Assembly (NCBI RefSeq): GCF_040954835.1
Contig: NC_090698.1
Span: 2,230,501-2,294,500 of the forward strand
Origin: Lepisosteus oculatus
Taxonomy: Eukaryota; Chordata; Actinopteri; Semionotiformes; Lepisosteidae
Length of the DNA: 64,000 bases
Reading direction: 5' to 3'
Shown here: in pieces, positions 22,400-34,563 of the stretch
Position numbering within the stretch: position 1 is the stretch's first letter
How the letters are laid out: every line of letters begins with the position of its first letter
Made by a program: the position numbers and the translations under genes
Notes under the pieces: generated by a model
The model's input: the letters and a program-made list of their open reading frames with translations, nothing else
The model's database searches: none
Told to the model about the DNA's origin: nothing

Positions 22400-25080
22400 C
22401 TAATATTCACTTTGGTGCCCAGTTAAACCTGGGCTACTGCATTCCTAAGCTCCTCAGTGTTTGCCAATAGAAATTGTAACCATTTTTCCCACAAAATATA
22501 TAACTCTACATCCATAAGCACATAAGGCATAGCGCATTAGAAAAAGCCAGATCGAGTTTATTTTGTGCCATTTGTTCATCGTGTTGGTCTAAAAAAGACT
22601 TCCCAGGAATCGGCTCCTTCCTTTCCCGACAGTAGAAAGGAAAATGAGCTGAGTACTATCCAGCTATATTATTTGCTAACAGATATAAGATCCCCAGACA
22701 TTCAGATTATATTCTGAATTAACCTCGCCCTCACTGTAGGACTGCCCATCTGACAGGTCTCTGTGCACAGGCTACAGTACACAACAACAGATAACTCTGT
22801 CGTTTCCTAGCCAATCAAATCTTGCGTGTCTGTCATAACCCCCTGGCCGTCTGTGAAGAACAGATTATAATTAGAAAAATGCCCGAATTGTTCCTGTTGC
22901 ATTCAGGCCATAACCACGCTTATTCTGATTATTGGAATAGCACAAGGTATCAAATGCACTGCTTGAATCAGTGTTGTGTGTGCTCTTACTCTATTATCGG
23001 GAACTGTAAAAGCAGTTGTTAATCTCTTGCATTTAAGTATTAAACAGAAACAGAAGGGAATTAGCTCACAACCTTTCATGGTGCACATTAATCCCCCAGA
23101 ATCCTCAGGTGTTGACAAGAAAATTGAGAAGCAATTTGTGGCCTTTCTGTTTCAACACCAGTGTGGCAACGAAAGGGACATTTTCTGTATTATTGTTGGA
23201 ATTTTCCAGGGTGGTTAAGGACAAGGCCCTTCATTTCTTTAACAACACATTTATTTTAAACGTGTCAACGCTAAGCAGTTCTAAATATTCCAATAAATGA
23301 GCGCATGTGCTCTCGCGTCATGCTTAAGGAATCTCGCCCCAAGGGGTCGCCGGAGTTGTTCAGCCGGTAAAGGCGCTTGCCCTCCGCACAGCTCTGAGCT
23401 CTGTGGGTCGTGTCGCCACCAGGCTGTGCCGGGGATTCTCCATGAGGTGGTGCTTACCCAGGAGGGTAGGATGGGCTTAGCGGGTCAGGGCTCTGTGAGC
23501 TCCCTGGACACAGTGAGCCCCCCAGGCTCCCGAGCACAGTGCTGTGAGGGACACTCCTCTCCTCCAATCAGCACTGCACCTGCACACCTGTGACCTGTTA
23601 AAAGAGGAGCAGCTGGATGGTGGGCGGGTCAGAAGTCAGAGGTTTAGAGGTCTCTGCACACACTTCCCTATTCCCCCCCTGTGTAGGCCCACAGGGTTCG
23701 GCGCTGTGAGCCAGGACATGCAAAAAAAAAACAACACAAATGGCAAATCCACATCAGGTGGGCTTAAAACAAAAAGTTAGTGGAGATTCTAAATTTATGT
23801 TAAAAGCTTTGGTTCAGTCATTTATCAGCAACCAAGCAAACAAAATGGGATTTATTCCTTCTGTTCCTGTGAGGTGGCATGATGGCTACAGCACGATATG
23901 ACAAATCAGTACTTCCTCGTGACACGCAGCTCAAGCACAATGGCTTGAACGCTACAGGAATACAGAGTGCCTACAGACAGCAGGCACATGGCCGTAGACT
24001 GGCGTACCTGCGCCGCACAGCTGCCGTCTGGTACAGGAACGCTGATCAGGTGCGATCACAGTCTGGCTTTGGGAAAAGCTAAAAACAGCCTATGGGAATG
24101 ATTCAGCCCTGAGCCATTAGTCTCCATCATTGTTCTCCTGGCCTGTCATCATCTCGCAACGTTTTTCACACTCTTCTGTGCTGCGTGCATAGGGGTCACA
24201 ACTGAACCGCGACGGACGTCCCACAAGAAGCCGGTCGCTTGTGTCGAGACAGTCTCCCTGGATACTGAGGAGCCATCCCTGAGCCCGGCTTGGAAAACCA
24301 GAGGGAGCAGAGGGGAGCTCACTGTGGTGCTGTGTGTGCAGCTACTGGTCTGCTCTGGACTTGTGATAGGTCCCTCTGGGGATATATTGCTAGAATGGGC
24401 ATCATTCTGTGATAACCTGATTTCCAATCGATAATTTAATGACAAACACAAAGCTCACCTGTATTTGCCCTCCTAACTGCTTGGTACAGCTGTCTGGCAA
24501 GATATGAAGAGGCTAAAATGACAGTTATTAACACTGATAGTAGTGCTGATGCTACTGACACTTTAAATATAAAAATATAAAATGTTGTGGTGTCAGTACT
24601 AGTAGTTTATTTGCTTCTGGAATCTACCCTAAGTCTGTATAGAAGAGAGCTTTGCCTTAGGTTTTCAGGCTGTGTCGACAAAGCACTAGGAAGTGAATGG
24701 AGCCCCAGTCACGGCTCGCTTTCAAGAGGAACAAAGCGGATATCTGGGCACCGTGAGCCCGCGAGGACGTTCTGTTTTCCTGGAGAGCAGGGCTGAGAGC
24801 TCCCTCCCTCTCCCCCTCGTCACGAGCGGGCGGAGAGCGTGGGGTCCTTTGGAAATGTCAGGCCCTCCTGAGTGTCTCTCCTCTCGAGGCATGGGGGTGT
24901 GTGGGTGTGAGAGAGAGAGAGAGTTAGAGCAAAAGACAGTGTACTGGTACTATTAGATACAACAAAAAATGTTTTGAATTTAATTCTTCGTCCTTTCTGT
25001 TATGCTAGGAATGCTAGCTTATTCCTAGTAGTGGTCATGACAACACTTACATATTGAAATCCAGTCCCTCAAGGATACCA
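22400..25080. other. Intergenic stretch, mostly unique AT-rich sequence
   Basis: I see no gene. A tRNA-like patch at about 23345-23430 (GTTGTTCAGCCGGTAAAGGC and a weak B-box) may be a decayed SINE. A (GA)n tract lies at about 24908-24923. Confidence 0.35.
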
Positions 25081-25089
25081 TACGTCCTT

Positions 25090-25390
25090 TTTCTAACCAC
25101 TTCATCCAGTTCAGGGTCTGGGGGGGAGCCGGAGCCTATCCCAGCCAGCAACAGGCGCAAGGCAGGAAACACCCTGAATGGGATGCCAGTCCACCACAGG
25201 GCACACAGACTCACACCAGGACCAGTTTTCCCAGAAGCTAATTAACCTACTAATTTTCTCATGGGACTGTGGGAGGAAATAAATACTGTATGTCATTGGG
25301 GAGCATGCAGACTCCACACAGATAGCAGCCCAGGTCCAGAATTGAACCCTGGGCCCCAGCACTGTGAAGCAGCAGTACCATCCATGTTCC
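25090..25390 (-). mobile_element. SINE-like repeat family D, copy 1
   Basis: Read on the minus strand, it has a head with 'GGGCCCAGGGTTCAATTCTG', then TGTGTGGAGTCTGCATGCTC, CCCATGAGAAAATTAGTAGG, CCCTGTGGTGGACTGGCATC and finally GGATAGGCTCCGGCTCCC with GATGAAGTGGTTAG. This matches the repeat at 60560-60760 and a widespread fish SINE-type consensus. Confidence 0.7.
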
Positions 25391-25744
25391 GCCCTCCTCA
25401 AGGACACTTAAGTGTTAAATTTACTCCGAGAGAAAAAGCATGGCTTGTGATTCCTTTGCGCGACACTGTCACACAGTGCAGTCTTGAACCCATGCCAAAA
25501 CAAATACACAAAACTCATCAGCAGGTTTTACTCAAGGAGAATCAGAAAAACAGGCCTGCTGTTTCTTCTACAATAGAACTGTCTCTGTTTCAAGTCATCG
25601 AACAACAGCAGGTTATATATTTTTGAAACAAGCATGTATTTCAGTAAGCCTGTGGTGAACATGGTAATGGCCAGGGAGGAGAGAGATATTTGCCTTAAAT
25701 ATTCAGCACTCAGCAGCTCTCTGAGAGGAGACACTGTGACTGAA

Positions 25745-25965
25745 GTCTGCAGAAGACATAACTCATACAAACAGGAGGAGATCATTTGGCCCATCTAGCC
25801 CCTTTGGTAATTACTTCTTCACTGATCTGAGAATCTCATCTAACTGCTGGGAATCCATGGTATCGACTTCAACAACATGGCTGAGCAGCTCGTTCCCTGC
25901 TCCTGCAACCCTTGGTGTAAATACAGCATGTACCTTTAGCTCTCGGTTTCAAATGCATTTCCATG
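25745..25965 (-). repeat. LINE-end repeat family B, copy 7
   Basis: It contains 'ATCATTTGGCCCATCTAGCC', GGTATCGACTTCAACAACAT, GGCTGAGCAGCTCGTTCCC and 'CTCTCGGTTTCAAATGCATT', co-linear with copy 4. Confidence 0.7.
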
Positions 25966-26511
25966 TGCATAGCTATCGGGAGAAAGCTGCACAGTTGACT
26001 TTGTGAGTGCCTTTCAGGTAAAGAATTAGGTTTTACTATTCCTGCACTGTCAAAAGATTCAAATCAAGATGGAACATCAGCCCAGCAATCTGAGACAATT
26101 GCATCTTTCTGGAGTAACAAAGACTTTGACAGTGCTGGAAAGGAAATGAAATAAAAGGTACCATATGCGTATGACTGAAATGACAGTGTAATGTAACTTG
26201 ATGGCTGCGCTCAGCTACACAGTCTCCTGCCCTAAATAAAGAGAAAAGGGAATCACTCTGATTATCGCAAATGGTTTAGTGAGCCCACCTGGGCTCCTCT
26301 GTTCTCTTCAGCAGTAGAACCCTCTGCTTCATAGGCAAGGCGTGATGTGATGTGCCTAAAGCCTCACACATCAAGTAAATGTGCAAATCTCACCAAGCTG
26401 AGCCTGCTGCTTTTTGTGCTTGGTGTTCTGTGATGTACATCTCATGTGTCTCCGAACATTTATCACTTTTATCTGGAAGGGTTGTGAGAGTCTCTACATT
26501 TTTATTGATAA

Positions 26512-27060
26512 TGATCCTTACACTTGTACAGCTCTGTTCTGGACACTCCACTCAAAGCGCTTTACAGGTCATGGGGATCCCCTCCACCCCCACCAGTGTG
26601 CAGCCCCACCTGGATGATGCGCCAGTCCGCTCCCCACACACCAGCTCTCAGTGGGGAGGAGAGCAGAGTGATGAAGCCAGTTCAGAGAGGGGGGTTATTA
26701 TGGGCCATGATTGGTAAGGGCCAATGGGAAATGTGGCCAGGACACCGGGGTTACACCCCTACTCTTTTCGAGAAACGCCCTGGGATTTTTAATGACCACA
26801 GAGAGTCAGGACCCCGGTTTTACATCTCATCCAAAGGATGGTGCCTTTTTATAGTGTAGTGTCCCCTCCACTGTACTGGGACATTAGGACCCATACAGAC
26901 CTCAGGGTGAGCGCCCCCTGCTGGTCCCACTAACACCTCTTCCAGCAGCAACCTTAGTTTTTCCCAGGAGCCTTCCATCCATGTACTGACCAGGCTCACA
27001 CCTGCTGAGCTTCAGTGGGTTGCCAGCTGGGAGCTGCAGGGTGATATGGCTACTGGCCAT
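26512..27060 (-). mobile_element. 5S rRNA-derived SINE, copy 2 (minus)
   Basis: The order is the reverse of copy 1: tail first ('GGACACTCCACTCAAAGCGC'), body, then a 5S-like head ending near TGCCAGCTGGGAGCTGCAGG. It faces copy 3 head-to-head. Confidence 0.85.
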
Positions 27061-27165
27061 TTCATTGAGCCAACTGTCTTATTTATATGGCGCTATAGCA
27101 GATAATGATATTCCTCCTTATTGTCGGTTTGAGTCTACACAGAACTACAGTGGCATTGTAGCCAA

Positions 27166-27715
27166 CAGCCATGTCACTCTGAAACTCACAACTGGCAGCC
27201 CACTGAAGCTCAGCAGGTTTGAGCCTGGTCAGTACCTGAATGGGAGACCTCCTGGGAAAAAAGGTTGCTGCTGGAAGAGGTGTTAGTGGGGCCAGCAGGG
27301 GGTGCTCACCCTGCGGATGGGTCCTAATGCCCCAGTCTAGTGACGGGGACACTATACTGTAAATAGGTGCCGTCCTTCGGATGAGATGTAAAACTGAGGT
27401 TCTGACTCTCTGTGGTCATTAAAAATCCCAGGGGTGTAACCCCGGTGTCCTGGCCAGATTTCCCATTGGCCCTTATCAATCATGGCCTCCTAATAATCTA
27501 TGAATTGATTATTAATCCCATCTATGAATTGGCTTCATTACTCTGCTCTCCTCCCCACTGATAGCTGATGTGTGATGAGCGTTCTGGCGCACTATGGCTG
27601 CCGTCGCATCATCCAGGTGGGGCTGCACACTGGTGGTGTTGGAGGGGATCCCCATTACCTGGAAAGCACTTTGAGTGGAGTGTCCAGAAAAGCGCTATAT
27701 AAGTGTAAGCAATTG
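27166..27715 (+). mobile_element. 5S rRNA-derived SINE, copy 3 (plus)
   Basis: The best 5S match in the window: GAAGCTCAGCAGGTTTGAGC, CTGGTCAGTACCTGAATGGG and GAGACCTCCTGGGAAAA lie in the order of the 5S rRNA A-box, intermediate element and C-box. The tail is GTCCAGAAAAGCGCTATATA then AGTGTAAG. It lies about 750 bp upstream of globin X. Confidence 0.9.
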
Positions 27716-28139
27716 TTATAATTATTGTATTGTGTTGTGATATCTAATCAGATAAAAAAGTGGCACAACGGCAGAAGCGCACGGATATCGGCGGGGATTA
27801 TTTCCAGAAGCCATTCTGCGTGAACGATAGACCCGCTCTTTGGCTCTTGACATTGGCGAAGGAGATGTTGGCGTTGGGGAGCTGCTCGGGTCCTCCCAGC
27901 GCGCGGGGGCTGGGGGACCACGCGCAGGTGGGGGCGTCCCGCGCCCTTGAAGGGGGGGGAGGGGGCTCTCGGCTTCCACCTCATTCGCGTCGCGTCGCCC
28001 GCGCGTCAAAGACATTAGTTTGCCGACGGGAGAACAAAAAAAAATTACTCCCAATTTCTTTTCCATGAAAAATAAAACAATCGCGGAAGGCAAACGGAAG
28101 AGATCCTTCTCACGTTTCAGAACAAATCGTGCTTCGCTC

Positions 28140-28461
28140 ATAAGGGATGAGAGCGCGCCGTGTATCAGCTGTTAACAGTGATTATTAGCGGGCGGCAAGC
28201 GAGCGAAAATTGTGTAAGAGCGGGCTGTTCAGTCCGGCTCCAGCCGGGGTGCTCTCTGAAGTCCCCGTCGTGGAGAGTTTCTGTCTCTTTGGGGAGGTGG
28301 TTCTGGGGCAGGTGAATATCTCTCACAGCGCTCTTGGCGGTGCTGTGGACGCCACGGAAGAACAGTTCAAGCCATCAGCATCAGTTATACCCCGGCGCCC
28401 AGTTTAATCCGAATAAAAGGTCTCCCCTAGGTGCGCTGTCGGAGTCCAGGGTCGGATCGCG
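28140..28461 (+). promoter_or_regulatory. Globin X proximal promoter and 5' UTR
   Basis: GC-rich sequence directly upstream of the globin X ATG contains a TATA-like AATAAAAGG (28412-28420), about 45 bp before the start. If used as a TATA box it would leave a very short leader. No strong acceptor is seen directly before the ATG, so an unspliced leader is the simplest reading. Confidence 0.4.
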
Positions 28462-31400
28462 ATGGGGTGCGCGCTGTCCGGAAGCGGAGTGAGTTCGGGA
28501 GCGTCGGCTCCCGACTCGGCCGGGTCCAAAAGAGATCGCGCGGCGGAGTCCACTTTTGCGTCCGCTGGAGGTTCCGAAATCGGAGGCGCCAGGGGTCCCG
28601 GATTCCGCCTGAAGTCGGAGCCAGTTCCCTTGACAGAGTCCCAGAAGGACCTGATCCGGGAGTCCTGGAAGGTCGTGCATCAGGACATCGCCCGGTTAGG
28701 GATCATCATGTTCATCAGGTAGGAGAGAAAGAACCGGGCTCGTAACTGTCGCTCCCGTACTCCCTCACAGTGACACTCATGCCCACTTTGCTGAGGACAT
28801 CGCAGCTGTAGATGTGTGTGTGTTCACATTAGTACTGTGCTAGTGAATTCAGCCAGGGAATGACGGGCGTGCTTGGTAAAGAGATTATAGCACCGATTTT
28901 ACACGCAAGATCGATCTTGACCACACTGGGAAACAGTGTAGCACATAATGCTCTATCATCATGTTTCTTGTTTTTGTCCCAAGAAACATAACCTGTGGCA
29001 TATCCTGACCTTTTAAATCAATCACTCACTCAATCAATCAAACCAGTTTTATTAATCCTTGGTATTTTTGTGTCGTACGATGTGGTTAAAGCACCAAGCC
29101 TTTTATTCAAGGGATGCTACTGTATATACAGTATGAATGAATTTGGCTGCCTGTGCTGAAGTTGGTAATCAGCAGCACAGAAAAACAACATTTGAGGAGA
29201 CCTGTTGGAGTTCACATCCCACTGCACAGTCTAGGACAGACCTGGGCTGTGTAGCCATGTGTTAAATAACAAGTAAAGGTTTATTCCCTGCAGAAAAGAG
29301 AAGTAAAGAAACACAACGTTTCGGCTGTGGAGCCTTCTTCAGGTGTGTCGGGTGTGTTAAATATTTTTAATAGTGAAATAGTGGAAGATAACAGAAAGGG
29401 AGAAGTGGTGGTTAACAGTGAGGTCCCACAGCTCTGGGGTGCTGGGTTTGTCTGCAGGTGCAGGTGCCTGTCTGTGTGGAGTCTGCATGGTCTCCCCGAG
29501 TCTGCATGGGATTTCTCCAAGCACCCCAGTTTCCCCCTCCTCTGACAGGGTGACAGGCCTGTCTGGAGGGGCTCAGCTATGAAACTGACCCCACTGTAGT
29601 CGGGACAAGGCTCAGGCGAAGCAGTGAGCTCCTCCTGTGCCCGTGTCCCTCCCAGGCTGTTCGAGACCCATCCGGAGTGCAAGGACGTCTTCTTCATCTT
29701 CCGGGAGATCGACGACCTCCAGGAGCTGAAAATGAGCAAGGAGCTGCAGGCGCACGGCCTCAGGTACCCATGTGGGGGTCCCGTGGCTGGGAGTCTCCGG
29801 AGAGGAGGGGGAGGTGAGCTGGAGCTTCACTGCGTCTCCTCTCTCGGCAGGGTGATGTCGTTCATCGAGAAGAGTGTCGCGCGACTGGCTCAGGAAGACA
29901 AGCTGGAGCAGATTGCCTTGGAACTGGGGAAGTGCCACTGCCGCTATAATGCACCCCCAAAATACTATGAGGTACCCCTTTTAGAACCACAGACGGGTTT
30001 CGTGTGTGAGGATTTCACTCGAGGTACTCTATGACACTCTATGGAATGGTACTGACACTCCTCGGTCCTGCATTTCAATTGTCCTGTTACCAGTGCGCTG
30101 TGGGATAGAGAGTGTTGGGAGACAGTTCCCTTCCAGGCTATAGATAAGCATCTGTCAGCTCTGTCTCCACCATCCCAGTCTGTGTCCAGTGCTCCCAGTC
30201 CTCCTGCTTTGCGGGGGAGACGTTCCTGAGACTGGGTGGGGGGGGGGGGGTACACTGTATACTGGGAAGGAGATCTCCTGTACTCCCTGACCACCACACG
30301 TTGCAAATAGACAGAATTATGCAAAAGATAAAGAACACGACAGAACTGAAGAGCAGTCCTGCACGGTGTTCTGTTATTAGGAGGGGTATTATTACAATGA
30401 GCATGAAGCAGGTATTTTTCATCTCCTGTGACTAGAACAAGCAGATATCTGTTGTTTAAGATGCTCTAAACAATTCTAACACACTGTTAGTGTTTAACTT
30501 GTGGATCAGCCTGGATTAGTTGTTTTTAATAGAGGTGCAATTAATATAGAGTTCGATTATGATCACATTTATTTCACTCCTAACGTTTTATGAATATGTT
30601 TTTATTAGCATTATATTATAAATTATATTAGCAACCCCTTTTCTAAAGTGCGGCTTTGCCAGCCGGCGCTGTGGCTGAGAGACGGGTTCTCTTGTGTTTG
30701 CCCAGTACGTCGGAGTGCAGTTCATCAGCGCGGTCAAGCCCATCCTGAAGGACAGCTGGAGCCCGCAGGTGGAACAGGCCTGGGAGGTGAATATTCCTGA
30801 GTTTGGGCTTCATTGTGCCCCATTTGAATCAGAGCAAAGTGCCGCAGCTTTCGGTGAGATCATGGTTGTTAATAACCGTTGGGAAACATTTTCTGTATCA
30901 ACAGTAAACCGCAAGCCAGAGGCCACAAGTGGAATCTAGATAGAGGAGCTTCAGAACGTGCACAGGATGCACTTCCTTACACAAAGGGTTGTGGGAGCGT
31001 GGAACAGGCTAATCAGCCATGCTGTTGAAGCCGATACACCGGTTTTCTTCCGAGAAAGAGCTGGATGAGATTCTGGGATCAATTAGCTACTAACGACCAA
31101 ACAGTCCAGATGGTCTGAATAGCTCCTCTTGTTTGTCAACACTTTTGACGTTCTCCGGCTACGGAATGTGATGCGGATATTCTAAGATATCCTGTGGTAT
31201 AAATAGTCCTGATGCGAAGGAGGAAACCACGAAGCACATTTCATATGATACAAACATCTATATTGCCCTGCTAATACGAATCGTTCAGTGTTGTTCTACT
31301 GGGCAGGTATATCAGGACATCCGTTACAGGACTAGGTGGTTAACGCTTGAATACCTCTGTAAGGAGTGTATTATCACAGGATAGATGCCTTGCAGGTGTT

Positions 31401-31702
31401 ACAGGCTGATGCTGGCCAATGCAGCAGGTCTAAAAGAGAGCGAGAGTGTATTAAGTTGTGGTGGAGAATTCACTCATGATTAGCACTGTTTCAGAGAGGG
31501 CTAAGATCACCGTTACAAAAACGCAAGTCTCTTTCAGTTCTTGGCTTTTGCTTGACCCCAGAGTTTATTCGCGTACCTGGCGGCCGTGATGAAGAGGGGG
31601 TACCACGAGGAGGAGCACAAGGACGGGGTGAACAAGGCGAGCTACGCGAGGAAGAGGCCGCCCCAGAGCCCGGCGGAGGAAGCGCCGCCCAACTGCATCT
31701 GA
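28462..31702 (+). CDS. xgb: Globin X, complete, five exons
   Basis: Globin X is an ancient membrane-attached globin of fish, amphibians, some reptiles and many invertebrates, thought to act in redox or nitrite chemistry rather than oxygen transport. Exons are 28462-28718, 29656-29763, 29851-29971, 30706-30786 and 31562-31702, giving 235 residues. Residues 1-3 are MGC, a myristoylation plus palmitoylation signal. A roughly 53-residue low-complexity extension precedes helix A (PLTESQKDLIRESW). A Phe-rich CD corner (VFFIF), distal His119 (QAHGLR) and proximal His151 (GKCHCRYNAPPKYY) follow. Their spacing of 32 equals that of neuroglobin (64/96). Intron phases 2, 2, 0, 0 suit the B12.2/E10.2/G7.0/H10.0 pattern known for this family. 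Cysteines flank the proximal His on both sides, which I find odd. Confidence 0.93.
29270..29345 (+). repeat. Unclassified repeat family C, copy 2
   Basis: Shares GGTTTATTCCCTGCAGAAAA, ACAACGTTTCGGCTGTGGAG and CCTTCTTCAGGTGTG with the copies at 6745 and 47692. It lies in globin X intron 1. Confidence 0.6.
30920..31140 (+). repeat. LINE-end repeat family B, copy 8
   Basis: The + strand reads 'CTTCCTTACACAAAGGGTTG', 'GGAACAGGCTAATCAGCCAT' and GATTCTGGGATCAATTAGC, co-linear with copies 1 and 6. It lies in globin X intron 4. Confidence 0.75.
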
Positions 31703-33175
31703 CGGCGCCGACGCGCTCCGTGCCGGTTTCTGCGACCGGGGCGGTGTGGTCCTGAGCCCAGCACCGGCAGTCCGACCCATTACATGCGAACAGCAGCCCC
31801 GCCCTTAACCAGAGTGAGAGTCTCGTGAGCCGTCGGTGTCCACCTACTGGATGGACGGTAGCTGAGTGCGACTGAGGAGCCCGGCAGGTGGCACTCAGTT
31901 ACTGCGCCTGTGTCACATCAATGCCCAGTTTTGTGACCCCCATTTCGCAGCAAGACATCCATTACGTGGGCAGGATGGGTGGGCAGGCAGGGTGAGGGAA
32001 GGGCTTCTTTAAAGACAGGTGAATTGACAGCTTGAATGAATGATGCCTCTGAAAAAATGGAAGGTTTTATTGCAGCCAACTGGAGCCTCTGACAGAAGTC
32101 AGACTCCTCTCTAAGCTGGCCAGAGCCACCTGGTGAGAGTCAGTCTGGTTATTCCCCAACACAAAAACATGAAATAGCTGGAATTGTAACCAGATCTCCG
32201 AGTCCTACTCCCGTCCTGGCCTCCCTGCATTGGCAACCAGTCAGGTTTGGGAATCGTCTACAAGCCCACCTCCTGACTTGAAAAGCCCTAGGTAATCTGG
32301 TGTCTTGCTGCTCCACAGGCCTGCTGGTGTATCTGGTGTATTACTCCCCACCCTGCCAGCTTTGGCCACTGGGTTCTGATCCACGGTGTGTTCCCGGTCC
32401 CTCTCGTTTGGCAGCAGCCGGTCTGCTCTTCTGCACGGAAACAGGGAAATACGCTGCCTGAGGCTGTGTGACACTCTGTCACAAGCTCTGACTCTTTTCT
32501 AAAAGCCCTTTAAAGACCCGATTCCTCAGACCTGCCACCCTGGTTTGTAATATAACCTCCCATTGCTTTCTGCACTTGTGTCTGTCCTCGGACGTTACTT
32601 TATCTGTGGAATATCGCGTCTTTGTTCTGCCCTGCAGGAGATTGAAAGCACTGTATAAATTATGATTATTATTGGGTGGAAGTCACCAGGGAGCAGCTCA
32701 TACAAGAGACAGAATGATTAATAATTACAGTTGTACAGCTTAGCAGAGAGCACAGTGGTTAAGTGGGTTCAAGTGGCCACCTGTGGCAGTTTTTTGTGGT
32801 GAATCTGCAGAGGAGCCCAGGGCACGAGGCCTGCTGACTGGCGTTCCCTTCTTCGCCACAGTGTTCACATCTGTACCACGCTTTACCACAGCTCCCTGTG
32901 TCTTACCATGTTTTTACAATGACACCATGGTGCTTAGCTTCAGCTTCACTGTGCTATACCACAGTAAGCTCTTAGAGGGGAAGTATGATCAGTTAGCCCT
33001 GACTGTTTTATTTTGTGGGCATTTTTTCCGCGTTGTTCAGAGCAAATCTTTAGCAGATCTCGTTTCCCCTGCCCTGGTTCCACATCGGTAGTTTGTGTTC
33101 AAATGTGACACAGGTCCGGACAAACTGTGCACTTAGAGGCTTGTAATTAGAAGAATAAAGCAGAGTTACAAAAGG
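31703..33175 (+). other. Globin X 3' UTR and flank with poly(A) signal candidate
   Basis: AATAAA at 33154-33159 is a clean downstream hexamer and would give a 3' UTR of about 1.45 kb. A degraded LINE lies inside this interval, so an earlier non-canonical site is equally possible. Confidence 0.35.
32195..32690 (+). repeat. Degenerate L2-type LINE 3' fragment
   Basis: The + strand gives broken pieces of the L2 reverse-transcriptase C-terminus: HWQPVRFGN, then KALGNLV, and later FSKSPLKTRFLRPATL. The end, 'GAAAGCACTGTATAAATTAT' followed by ATT repeats, is a typical L2 tail. Several stops are present. Confidence 0.6.
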
Positions 33176-34563
33176 ACTGTCTTCTTGTATTCATTCGCAC
33201 CCCTGATTCGTTTGATGTGATTCCAGCCGGTGCCGATCGGGGGTCCGATCTAATACAACAGGCAGTCTGAGCCGATCCAGGGGGGAGTCCTTGCCCTTCC
33301 ACTCAGTGACCTCCGTCATGTTTCCCGAATAATTTCCCCGTGTGTGCTCACTTGTAAAGATCCGCTCCCGCCTCCAGTCCTCCTCCTGTCTGCAGGTGTC
33401 CCGTATTCATTAGGCATGCATTAATGAGTGCAGCAAGCAGAAACCGAGCACTTGAAAAAAACAACCTGTGAGAGTGCAGACGCTGAACTCACACTGACAC
33501 GCAGCAGAATGTCTTCATGGCAGGATTTCGGAATTGTTGCACCTGTTTATATGCACCTTTTCTTTCATGTGCAAGGTCCTTGGCTCAGCTAGTGTGGCTC
33601 CAAGCAATTTCACACATAACGTTCGCGCACACTGATGGTAAATCAAGTGATCCGTGATCCTGCTAATCAGTGATCCCGGCATTTTTGTGAAGTTTTAACA
33701 TTATATGCCGGTACAAAACAAAATCTAACATTGTACCCTGTCTAACACAACTCAGAAGCAACTGCATTTAAATAAAGTGGTCCTCTGCTCTACCAACACA
33801 TAGCCACAAAAAAAACCATGAGAAAATCCATGCAATTAGTAAAACAATGTCCACAGGATAAACTATATAGAATGAGCTCTGAAGATGCGCTTTGGCGACA
33901 TCTAGTGGTAGACATGGTCATTACGCCTTGTCTGGGGCAACCTGCCATTCCGCTCCGTGAACACAAACAGACTCGATTAAATATTTAGTTTAGACAGTTA
34001 TTGTGCCGCCTGTTGTTTATTCTGTGTGATGTTCCGAACTGTGTCTGCTTACTCTGTGATTTGGCATGAGTGTGCTGTCGCGGGAATACTGTATCGTGAG
34101 AGGTCCTATAAACATTCCTCAGGTTTTCGCTATGGAACCAGGCCTGCCAAATTCGGTTCTGGGAAGGTCTAGTCTCTCCTGGTTTAATTAGACATATAAA
34201 GCGTATTTTGCACAGCTTTTTACAGTTCACTTTATTACAATTATAAACGCGTTCACGCCTGGTTGGACGCGTTATGAAAGATGCAGGAAATGAATTAATG
34301 ACACCAGCTGTGGAACCGTGGGCCACGGCAGGCAGCCTTTATCCGAGAGCCTGGGGGGCTTCGAATTCCCTTCCGCCCGCGTCCTTACTTCTTCCAGCGC
34401 AAGCTGGAGGCTTTCTGTGTGTTACAGGAACCACTGCCTAGACCTCTGCAGTTGTAGACCACCTGCTCGCTCCTCTGCAAGTCCGAACCCGGCCTCACCC
34501 ACCTCGGACTGATCTGCAAACCCATCGCACGTGAAACGTATTGTAACGCATACGGCCGTCAGT

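Noticed and set aside
27166-27290. 5S rRNA gene
   Set aside because: Only the internal-promoter part matches 5S rRNA, the ends do not pair, and the same unit recurs as a SINE with a LINE-like tail.
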